From positions 120,907 to 184,906 of the forward strand of contig NZ_JACVEE010000008.1 of assembly GCF_015355755.1 (NCBI RefSeq): a DNA stretch of 64,000 nt. Reading direction: 5' to 3'. Positions 57,950 to 64,000 of this stretch are shown in pieces. The number at the start of each line of letters is the position of its first letter. Position 1 is the stretch's first letter. Position numbers and translations under genes: made by a program. Source of the stretch: Nocardia sp. XZ_19_385 (GTDB lineage: Bacteria > Actinomycetota > Actinomycetes > Mycobacteriales > Mycobacteriaceae). The notes under the pieces are model-generated. The model searched no databases, was not told where the DNA came from, and worked only from the letters and a program-made list of their open reading frames with translations.

Positions 57950-57987
57950 TGATTGCCAACGCGAATCAGAGTGAGGAGCATGGGCTG

Positions 57988-58878
57988 ATGATCGACCAAG
58001 CGCCCACGGCAGACCCGTTCATCGAGCACCGTCGCCTGCTGTTCGCGACCGCCTACCGGATGCTGGGCACCGTCACCGATGCCGAGGATGTCCTGCAGGA
58101 CACCTGGCTCAAATGGCACGCCACCGACCAGTCGACCGTGCAGCACCCCAAGTCCTACCTGGTCCGCACGGTCACCAACCTGTCGCTGAACCGGCTCACC
58201 TCCGCCCGGGCCACCCGGGAAACCTACGTCGGCCCTTGGCTGCCCGAGCCCCTGCTGACCACCCCGAATATCGCGGAGGAAACCGAATTGGCCGACACCG
58301 TCTCCACCGCCATGCTGGTAGTGCTGGAAACCCTGAGCCCGGTCGAGCGCGCCGTTTTCGTGCTCCGGGAGGTATTCGGTTACACGCACGCCGAAATCGC
58401 CGACACCCTCGACAAACCCGAAGCCACCGTCCGTCAGATCGCGCACCGCGCCCGCGCCCACGTGCAGTCCCGCCGCCCCCGCTTCGACACCGACACCGGC
58501 GAACGCGCCCACGTCACCGAACAATTCATGTCCGCCTGCGCCGGTGGGGACCTCAACGCCTTGATGGACCTGCTCGCCCCGGATGTCACCTCGTGGTCCG
58601 ACGGCGGCGGTGTGGTGACCGCGGCCCGGCGCCCGCTGCACGGCCCCGACCATGTCGCCCGCTGGATCCTCGGTGTCCTTGCCAAGCCGACAGTCGCCGG
58701 CGTCGAGCTCACCCCCGCCCACATCAACGGTGAACTCGGCGCCCTGGCCAGCATCGGCGGCAACCCCGTGGCGGCCTTCACCTACGACCTCGTCGACGGC
58801 CGCATCCAGAACCTGCGTTTCCAGGTGAACCCGCATAAGTTGAAAGGCCTCTACCTGGACCCGGGCACCGTCGGCTGA
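57988..58878 (+). CDS. ECF41-type (SigJ-like) sigma factor with SnoaL-like C-terminal domain
   Basis: 296 aa. Region 2 is MLGTVTDAEDVLQDTWLKW, region 4 LSPVERAVFVLREVFGYTH and TVRQIAHRARAHV. The C-terminal SnoaL-like extension (about 172-296) carries the ECF41 hallmarks: WLPEP (84-88) in the linker, SDGGG (204-208) and NPHKL (281-285). In this group the extension replaces an anti-sigma factor. GAGGAG lies 9 nt before ATG 57988. Neighbour is an NDH-like oxidoreductase instead of the usual carboxymuconolactone decarboxylase-type gene. Confidence 0.92.
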   Translation: MIDQAPTADPFIEHRRLLFATAYRMLGTVTDAEDVLQDTWLKWHATDQSTVQHPKSYLVRTVTNLSLNRLTSARATRETYVGPWLPEPLLTTPNIAEETELADTVSTAMLVVLETLSPVERAVFVLREVFGYTHAEIADTLDKPEATVRQIAHRARAHVQSRRPRFDTDTGERAHVTEQFMSACAGGDLNALMDLLAPDVTSWSDGGGVVTAARRPLHGPDHVARWILGVLAKPTVAGVELTPAHINGELGALASIGGNPVAAFTYDLVDGRIQNLRFQVNPHKLKGLYLDPGTVG

Positions 58879-58933
58879 AGCTGCACCGCCTTGTCGTCCC
58901 GTCGAATCGCGTTCCGCGTTCTACGCTTCTGCC

Positions 58934-60082
58934 GTGACCAGCCAGCCCACGAGTACCGAACCCGACGGTGGACAGCTCCGGGTCTCCACCCTGGAACTGT
59001 TCTTCGACCTCGTCTTCGTCTTCACCATCACGCAGCTCACCCACGTCTTCGTGCACCATCCAGGCTGGCCCGCGGTGGCGCAGATCGTGCTGATGTTCGG
59101 TGTCATCTGGTGGATGTACTCCGGCTACGCCTGGCTCACCAACGAGGTGGCGCCGACCACCAGCGGCCGGCGGACCCTGCTCACCATCGGCATGTTCGGT
59201 TTCTTCGTGCTCGCGCTGGCCGTCCCCGACGCGTTCCACGGCACCGGCGTCGCTTTCGGTCTGGGCTTCATCCTGGTGACCACCATCCACACCGCCCTGT
59301 TCGCTTCCAGCGGCGGCGCTTCGGCGACCATCGCGATCAAGCGGATCGCGCCGTTCAACGCGGTCGCCGCCGTCCTGGTCCTGGTCGGCGGATTCCTGCA
59401 CGGTTGGCCGCAATACCTTTGCTGGGCATCGGCTTTCGCGTGTCAGGTGGTGAGCCCCTACCTGATCGACACCAACGATTTCGTGGTCCGGCCCAAGCAT
59501 TTCGCCGAACGGCACGGCCTGGTCATCATCGTCGCGATCGGCGAATCCATCGTCTCCATCGGCGTCGGGCTGACCGGACGAGACCTCACCGTGGGGTTGG
59601 TCGCCAATGTCGCGGTCGGCCTGACGCTGGCCTATGTGCTGTGGTGGGCGTACTTCGGCATCGATGACGAGCGCGGCGAGCACGCGCTCGCGGCCATCCC
59701 GGCGCGGGAGCGCTCCCGGCCCGCGGTCCTCGCCTACGGCTATTCGCTGTATCCGATGCTGATCGGCGTCACCCTGGCCGCGGCGGGCATCCAGATGAGC
59801 ATCGCGCACGGCAACGAACCCGCGAGCATGGCGGCCGCGGCGGCGCTGTCCGCAGGCGTCGCGTTGTATTTCGTCGGCCAGTGGGCTTTCCGGGTTTCGC
59901 TCGGGCTGCCCCGGCCGTGGACCCGGCTGATCTGCGCGGCCGCGGTCTGCGCGACCATCCCGATCGGCGTCGCCTGGGTCGCGTGGGCCCAGCTCGCCAC
60001 TCTCGTCGCCGTCGCCTACGCCGCGGTCATCATCGACGACGTGATCACGCTGCGCTCCGGACACCACAGCTCCTATCTCTGA
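58934..60082 (+). CDS. low temperature requirement A (LtrA) family membrane protein
   Basis: 382 aa, about ten helices. STLELFFDLVFVFTITQLTH at residues 19-38 and YAWLTNEVAPTTSGRR are the LtrA signature. The later ERHGLVIIVAIGESIVSIGV is the second conserved block. The name comes from Listeria cold growth; biochemical activity is unknown. TACGCT six nt before GTG 58934 suggests a leaderless start. Confidence 0.9.
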   Translation: MTSQPTSTEPDGGQLRVSTLELFFDLVFVFTITQLTHVFVHHPGWPAVAQIVLMFGVIWWMYSGYAWLTNEVAPTTSGRRTLLTIGMFGFFVLALAVPDAFHGTGVAFGLGFILVTTIHTALFASSGGASATIAIKRIAPFNAVAAVLVLVGGFLHGWPQYLCWASAFACQVVSPYLIDTNDFVVRPKHFAERHGLVIIVAIGESIVSIGVGLTGRDLTVGLVANVAVGLTLAYVLWWAYFGIDDERGEHALAAIPARERSRPAVLAYGYSLYPMLIGVTLAAAGIQMSIAHGNEPASMAAAAALSAGVALYFVGQWAFRVSLGLPRPWTRLICAAAVCATIPIGVAWVAWAQLATLVAVAYAAVIIDDVITLRSGHHSSYL

Positions 60083-60105
60083 GCGTTCCGGAACAATGGG
60101 GAGCC

Positions 60106-60720
60106 GTGCCCGCTGACGAACTAGCTGTCGAACCTCCCGTCGCCGCCCGCAGACTGCTCGGCGCAACCCTGTGGTCGGGAGCGGTCGGCCTGCGAATCGT
60201 CGAAGTGGAGGCCTACGGCGGCGACCCGGCGGGCCCCTGGCCCGACCCCGCCTCGCACTCCGGTCGCGGGCGGACCAAACGCAACGCGGCGATGTTCGGC
60301 CCGGCGGGGGTGCTCTACGTCTACCTCAGCTACGGCATGCACAAGTGCGTGAACGTCACCAGCGGCCCCGACGGCGTCGCGAGCGCGGTCCTGCTCCGCT
60401 CCGGCGAGGTGATCGCGGGCTTGGACGAGGCCCGAGCCCGCCGCCCCACCGCCCGCACCGACGCCGACTTGGCAAGGGGCCCAGGCAATCTCGGTAGCGC
60501 GCTCGGTATCACGCTGGCCGACTACGGCACCGACCTGTTCGACTCGGCCGCACCCATCCGCCTGGAACTGAACGGCGCGCTCGCTGCCGCCGACATCGCC
60601 AACGGCCCCCGCGTGGGCGTCAGCACCGCCGCCGACCTGCCGTGGCGCTTCTGGCTGCCGGCCTCGCCTGCCGTCTCGGTCTACCGGCGCAGCCCGCGGG
60701 CGTCCAAACCGGTGGCCTGA
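60106..60720 (+). CDS. DNA-3-methyladenine glycosylase (AAG/MPG type)
   Basis: 204-aa base-excision repair glycosylase that releases alkylated purines. ARRLLGATLW, VEVEAYGGDPAGPWPDPASHS with the catalytic glutamate, RGRTKRNAAMFGPAGVLYVY and YGMHKCVNVT are the AAG core. Start GTG 60106; GGGGAG just before it is close (2 nt). Stands 23 bp after the LtrA gene. Full length for bacterial members. Confidence 0.92.
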   Translation: MPADELAVEPPVAARRLLGATLWSGAVGLRIVEVEAYGGDPAGPWPDPASHSGRGRTKRNAAMFGPAGVLYVYLSYGMHKCVNVTSGPDGVASAVLLRSGEVIAGLDEARARRPTARTDADLARGPGNLGSALGITLADYGTDLFDSAAPIRLELNGALAAADIANGPRVGVSTAADLPWRFWLPASPAVSVYRRSPRASKPVA

Positions 60721-60749
60721 CCGGCGGTTCCGAAAATATTTCGCGGACA

Positions 60750-60823
60750 GCGATGAGTTATCGGAAGGCGGTCCGTCCTATCTGTTGAACGCGCTACCAA
60801 CCCGGCGCGACCGACACGAAGGA
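60750..60823 (+). promoter_or_regulatory. duplicated leader/promoter of the first DoxX gene
   Basis: GCGATGA(G)TT at 60750 and CCGTCCTATCTG at 60773-60784 recur with identical 23-bp spacing at 61489/61512. The following leader to GAAGGA is about 90% identical in both copies. CGTCCT resembles the -10 of SigJ-class sigma factors; the -35 does not match TGTCACA well. Confidence 0.5.
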
Positions 60824-60829
60824 CTCGAA

Positions 60830-61264
60830 ATGACCACCGCCAACGCTTCCGCCAGCTTCGCCGCAGCCGCCACCTACCGCCCCGGCAAGGTCCGCAACCG
60901 GGTCCTGTGGACCCTGCAGATCCTGCTCGGCCTGTTCTTCATCATCGCCTCCGGCGGCCCGAAGCTCGTCATCCCGAACACCCTGATGGAGAGCAACCCC
61001 GACATCGGTTTGCCGTTCGGGCTGCTCATCTTCATCGGAGTCGCCGAGGTTGCGGGCGGCATCGGCCTGATGGTGCCCCGGCTGGCCGCACTCGCCGCGG
61101 CGGGCCTGTCGGTCCTGACCTTCCTCGCGGCCGGATTCCAGGCCTTCGTGGTGGACAAGCCCGAACTGGCGCCCTTCCCGCTGGTGCTGACTGTGATCTT
61201 CGCCTGGATCGCCTACGAGCGCCGCGCCTCCATCACCGACCTGCGCAACACCATCTCGCGATGA
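60830..61264 (+). CDS. DoxX-family membrane protein (first copy)
   Basis: 144 aa, four helices: VLWTLQILLGLFFIIASGGP, FGLLIFIGVAEVAGGIGLMV, LAALAAAGLSVLTFLAAGFQ and LVLTVIFAWIAYE. DoxX-like proteins take part in membrane redox or thiosulfate:quinone chemistry and in the mycobacterial DoxX-SseA-SodA complex. GAAGGA sits 7 nt before ATG 60830. It is about half identical to the downstream copy; both start with TYRPGK(V/I)RNRVLW. Confidence 0.88.
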   Translation: MTTANASASFAAAATYRPGKVRNRVLWTLQILLGLFFIIASGGPKLVIPNTLMESNPDIGLPFGLLIFIGVAEVAGGIGLMVPRLAALAAAGLSVLTFLAAGFQAFVVDKPELAPFPLVLTVIFAWIAYERRASITDLRNTISR

Positions 61265-61275
61265 CACAGCCCTGA

Positions 61276-61322
61276 GCACGGCCGGCGATCGGTGGCCACA
61301 CCCACCGATCGCCGCGCCGTGC
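61276..61322 (+). terminator. long hairpin terminator between the two DoxX genes
   Basis: GGCGATCGGTGG / CCACCGATCGCC (61284-61295, 61302-61313) within outer arms GCACGGC / GCCGTGC, followed by TTT. A further inverted repeat GGATCGATC / GATCGATCC lies at 61329-61363. The rest of the 307-bp gap holds only the second leader. Confidence 0.75.
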
Positions 61323-61488
61323 TTTCCGGGATCGATCGCTGTCGGGTTGGCGGTGATCGATCCATCGGCCATCTGGTCGCGGCGCCCCGGCCCGGGCGCC
61401 GCACCAGGTGGCCGTCGTCGTATCCGCGTCAGAGCCGTTCAGCTGCCGCGTCATCCATCCAGCGGGTCCGCGGGAACCCGGATACCGT

Positions 61489-61562
61489 GCGATGAATTCC
61501 GCCGGGGCACGCCGTCCTATCTGGTGAACGCGCAACCAACCCGGCGCGCACGACCCGAAGGA
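61489..61562 (+). promoter_or_regulatory. duplicated leader/promoter of the second DoxX gene
   Basis: Second copy of the 60750-60823 block. Preserved spacing and higher identity than the coding regions suggest the two genes are kept under the same control after duplication. Confidence 0.5.
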
Positions 61563-61571
61563 ACACCTGCC

Positions 61572-61988
61572 ATGACTGCCATCCCCGCCACCACCTACCG
61601 TCCCGGCAAGATCCGCAACCGTGTCCTGTGGGTCCTGCAGATCCTGCTCGGCCTGTTCTTCATCGTCGGCGCCGGCCTGCCGAAGGTGCTCGGCGCCGAA
61701 GTCCAGGTCGAGGCGTTCGATGACATCGGCTTCGGCCCGTGGTTCCGCTACTTCGTCGGTGCCGTGGAAATCGCGGGCGGCGTCGGCCTGATGATTCCGC
61801 GGCTGTGCGGCCTGGCCGCCGCCGGACTCACGATCACCATGGTGCTGGCCGCCGCCACAGTGGTGTTCCTGACCGATGAGCCCGTCGCGATGGCGCTCTT
61901 CCCGCTGGCCTTGGCCGCCGTCTTCGCCTGGATCACCTACGAGCGTCGCGCCACCATCACCGACCTGCGCAGCATGCGTTCGCGCTGA
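61572..61988 (+). CDS. DoxX-family membrane protein (second copy)
   Basis: 138 aa, four helices like the first copy (VLWVLQILLGLFFIVGAGLP; GAVEIAGGVGLMIPRLCGLA). Tandem paralogue with its own copied leader and a strong terminator between them, so the two are separate transcription units. GAAGGA is 7 nt or so upstream. Ends THR-type TITDLRSMRSR, like TLRNTISR of the first. Likely the same membrane redox role with divergent partners. Confidence 0.88.
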   Translation: MTAIPATTYRPGKIRNRVLWVLQILLGLFFIVGAGLPKVLGAEVQVEAFDDIGFGPWFRYFVGAVEIAGGVGLMIPRLCGLAAAGLTITMVLAAATVVFLTDEPVAMALFPLALAAVFAWITYERRATITDLRSMRSR

Positions 61989-62103
61989 CGAGTCCGTAAG
62001 CGACCGCGCGTTAATCGCTGGCCCGCTCTCCACTCCGTGCCGCACAATTCACCCCGGGACCTGCGCATCGGCGCAGGACAGGCGTACGGAAAGATAGGAC
62101 GGC

Positions 62104-63396
62104 GTGAGCAAACTGAGCGGCGACATCATCGATGAACTGACCTGGCGTGGACTGATCGCACAGTCCACCGACCTGGATGCCCTGCGCGCGGCGCTGGCCG
62201 CCGGTCGGCTCACCCTCTACGCCGGTTTCGATCCCACCGCCGCCAGCCTGCACGCCGGACACCTGGTGCCGTTGCTCGCGCTCAAGCGTTTTCAGCGCGC
62301 CGGCCACCGCCCGATCGTCCTCGCGGGCGGCGCCACCGGACTCATCGGTGATCCGCGCGATGTCGGCGAGCGCAGCATGAACTCCACCGACACCGTCGCC
62401 GAATGGGCCGGGCGGATCCGTTCGCAGCTGGGGCGTTTCGTCGACCTCGACGACTCCGACACCGGCGCGATCATCGCCAACAACATGGACTGGACAGGTC
62501 CGCTGTCGACCGTCGACTTCCTGCGCGACATCGGCAAACACTTCTCGATCAACGTGATGCTGGCCCGCGACACCATCAAGCGGCGGCTCGACGGTGAGGG
62601 CATCTCCTACACCGAGTTCAGCTACATGCTGTTGCAGGCCAACGACTACCTGCAGCTGCGCCGCAAGTTCGACTGCACGCTGCAGGTCGGCGGGTCGGAC
62701 CAGTGGGGCAACATCATCGCCGGCGTCGAACTGAACCGCCGGGTCGACGGCGCTTCCGTGCACGCGATGACGGTGCCGCTGGTGACCTCGTCCGACGGCA
62801 AGAAGTTCGGCAAGTCGACCGGCGGCGGCAGCCTGTGGCTGGACCCGGAGATGACCAGCCCCTACGCCTGGTACCAGTACTTCGTGAATACCGCGGACGC
62901 CGATGTCGTCCGGTACCTGCGCTGGTTCACCTTCCTCTCGCGGGAGGAGCTGGACGAGCTGGAGGTGGCGACCGCGGAGCGTCCGCACGCCCGGGAGGCC
63001 CAGCGCCGGCTGGCCGCCGAGATGACCACGCTGGTGCATGGTGCGGAGAACACCGAGTCCGTGCAGCTGGCGAGCCAGGCGCTGTTCGGTCGCGGCGAAT
63101 TGCGTGAGCTGAACGAGCCGACACTGGGCGCGGCTTTGCGCGAGGCAGCGGTCGATGGCGTGGTCGCCGAGGTCAAGCCGGGGGAGACGATCGTCGATCT
63201 GCTGGTGGCCAGCGGTCTGTCCGAGAGTCGCGGCGCGGCCCGTCGCGCGGTGAACGAGGGCGGCGCGTACGTGAACAACGAGAAGATCTCGGACCTGGAA
63301 TGGACCCCCGCCGAGGCCGACTACCTGCACGGAAGCTGGCTGGTGCTGCGCCGGGGCAAGAAGAACCTGGCCGGTGCGCGGCGCGCGGGAAGCTGA
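62104..63396 (+). CDS. tyrS: tyrosyl-tRNA synthetase
   Basis: 430-aa class Ic aminoacyl-tRNA synthetase charging tRNA-Tyr. The HIGH-like motif is HAGH (50-53), the KMSKS-like loop is KKFGKST, and the tyrosine pocket is in [12 protein letters not shown] and [10 protein letters not shown]-terminal S4 RNA-binding domain spans about 360-420 ([20 protein letters not shown]). Starts at GTG 62104. Followed by a hairpin terminator and the rRNA operon. Confidence 0.97.
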   Translation: MSKLSGDIIDELTWRGLIAQSTDLDALRAALAAGRLTLYAGFDPTAASLHAGHLVPLLALKRFQRAGHRPIVLAGGATGLIGDPRDVGERSMNSTDTVAEWAGRIRSQLGRFVDLDDSDTGAIIANNMDWTGPLSTVDFLRDIGKHFSINVMLARDTIKRRLDGEGISYTEFSYMLLQANDYLQLRRKFDCTLQVGGSDQWGNIIAGVELNRRVDGASVHAMTVPLVTSSDGKKFGKSTGGGSLWLDPEMTSPYAWYQYFVNTADADVVRYLRWFTFLSREELDELEVATAERPHAREAQRRLAAEMTTLVHGAENTESVQLASQALFGRGELRELNEPTLGAALREAAVDGVVAEVKPGETIVDLLVASGLSESRGAARRAVNEGGAYVNNEKISDLEWTPAEADYLHGSWLVLRRGKKNLAGARRAGS

Positions 63397-63405
63397 TCTT
63401 GTCGT

Positions 63406-63435
63406 GGCTTGGGTCACAAAATAGTGGCCCAAGCC
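63406..63435 (+). terminator. terminator of tyrS
   Basis: GGCTTGGGTCAC / GTGGCCCAAGCC with loop AAAATA: 12-bp stem with one U-G pair, 9 nt after the tyrS stop. Confidence 0.7.
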
Positions 63436-63494
63436 CGCTTCCGACCGGCTCGAAGGGTGTCTGACCAGCGGAATTACATGCGTGTAGTGCGGAT

Positions 63495-63523
63495 TTGACC
63501 TTGCGTTCCCCGCCGCGTAACTT
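63495..63523 (+). promoter_or_regulatory. rRNA operon promoter P1
   Basis: TTGACC-N17-TAACTT, a good sigma-A match, about 390 bp before 16S. One of two tandem promoters. Confidence 0.65.
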
Positions 63524-63629
63524 ATGTCGAGTCAGAGCGACACGGACACCGACCCGGAGCCGAGAGGCCAGGGAAACGAGGTAGTACGGGGAGCGCCTGA
63601 CACGCCAGATAGCATGTCCGAGCGGGGAT

Positions 63630-63658
63630 TTGACACCGCGTGGTGCAAGGCTTAGGCT
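63630..63658 (+). promoter_or_regulatory. rRNA operon promoter P2
   Basis: TTGACA-N17-TAGGCT, 107 bp before the expected leader boxA and about 250 bp before 16S. The stretch 63524-63629 and the leader 63659-63910 carry only CCGGT/ACCGG at 63682-63695 and boxA besides. Confidence 0.65.
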
Positions 63659-63713
63659 GGAACAGTTGCCTCACGGAAGTCCCGGTTAAGACCGGTCCTG
63701 AAGTGTGTGCGTG

Positions 63714-63733
63714 TGTTCTTTGAGAACTCAATA
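63714..63733 (+). promoter_or_regulatory. rrn leader boxA antitermination element
   Basis: TGTTCTTTGAGAACTCAATA matches the mycobacterial/nocardial boxA-containing leader that loads Nus factors on rRNA transcripts. GTTCTTTGAGAAC is itself partly palindromic. Confidence 0.65.
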
Positions 63734-63910
63734 GTGTGTCGATGAATGTCAGTGCCAATATTATTATTGGTGCCAGCCATTTCATACCCCCCGGTTGGAA
63801 TGGTTGGACATTGAAAATATCAGCAATCTTTTGCTGGTGTTTGGCTTTGCTAGGTTTTCGGACTCTAGTTATTCTTCTGATTAGCCCTTTCGGGGGTTGG
63901 TTGAGAGTCT

Positions 63911-64000
63911 TCAACGGAGAGTTTGATTCTGGCTCAGGACGAACGCTAGCGGCGTGCTTAACACATGCAAGTCGAGCGGTAAGGCCTTTCGGGGTACACG
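63911..64000 (+). rRNA. rrs: 16S ribosomal RNA, first ~90 nt
   Basis: AGAGTTTGATTCTGGCTCAG at 63918-63937 is the universal 5' end of 16S rRNA. The text that follows (GACGAACGCTAGCGGCGTGC, CACATGCAAGTCGAGCGG) is actinobacterial; the start is placed by the position of AGAGTTTGAT in E. coli 16S. The gene runs off the window. Exact 5' nucleotide uncertain by a few bases. Confidence 0.95.

Noticed and set aside
63522..63914. 130-codon minus-strand frame in the rRNA leader
   Set aside because: Antisense to the rrn promoters, boxA and 16S start; no motif.

Overview
The window looks like a chromosomal segment of a high-G+C actinomycete, most likely Nocardia or a close relative in the Nocardiaceae. 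The reasons are strong G/C third-position bias throughout, many GTG/TTG starts and apparently leaderless genes, the Rv0830-type SAM methyltransferase, paired YfhO membrane proteins, and the start of a nocardioform-like 16S rRNA at the right edge behind tyrS. No phage, integrase, transposase, tRNA or CRISPR array was seen.

Layout. 1-5.7 kb: 3'-truncated-at-left-edge ppc, a D-serine-dehydratase-like PLP enzyme, an FAD monooxygenase and a stand-alone Clp-N protein. 5.7-8.3 kb: two WYL regulators, each with a palindromic operator, and a PNPOx-fold protein. 8.3-13 kb: a membrane-anchored esterase, a second-type adenylate kinase, a PEP-mutase/ICL-family lyase, and a divergent pair of a miniature P450-like protein and an ArsR regulator, with a decayed copy of the P450 heme motif next door. 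13.1-23.9 kb: an antiporter, then the arginine regulon argC-J-B-D-F-R, argG, a methyltransferase and argH, with two near-identical 35-bp ArgR/promoter modules before argC and argG. 24-28.9 kb: an SMR efflux protein, a sugar ABC importer and a threonine dehydratase.

28.9-38.5 kb is the accessory highlight. A minus-strand operon encodes a Family 2B encapsulin shell protein with a cyclic-nucleotide-binding-like domain, a 2-methylisoborneol (2-MIB) synthase whose disordered N-terminus carries repeated GPxGLG motifs (probable shell-loading tags), the GPP C-methyltransferase that makes its substrate, and, overlapping by 4 bp, an IPP isomerase. Read together this is a terpene-odorant nanocompartment with upstream precursor supply in one transcript. 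Just upstream are an unrecognised 53-residue Pro/Arg-rich ORF with its own strong intrinsic terminator and a duplicated ~53-bp cis element. Further left is a tiny membrane-peptide gene interrupted by an amber codon, and an intergenic repeat.

38.6-51.5 kb is an envelope/lipid region: a 973-residue fusion of a PhaC-like hydrolase with a motif-degenerate acyl-CoA ligase, two YfhO paralogues with matching leaderless promoters, GtrA, a GT2 glycosyltransferase coupled to a sugar aminotransferase, an L,D-transpeptidase and a Trm112 protein. 51.5-63.4 kb: a DrrAB-type exporter with its TetR regulator, a multicopper oxidase, a MarR/NmrA pair, an NDH-2-like flavoprotein next to an ECF41-type sigma factor, LtrA, a 3-methyladenine glycosylase, two tandem DoxX proteins with a duplicated leader, and tyrS. 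63.4-64 kb: rRNA operon leader (two promoters, boxA) and the first ~90 nt of 16S rRNA.

Coordinates and motifs were read by eye; family names rest on recognised motifs, not on database searches.
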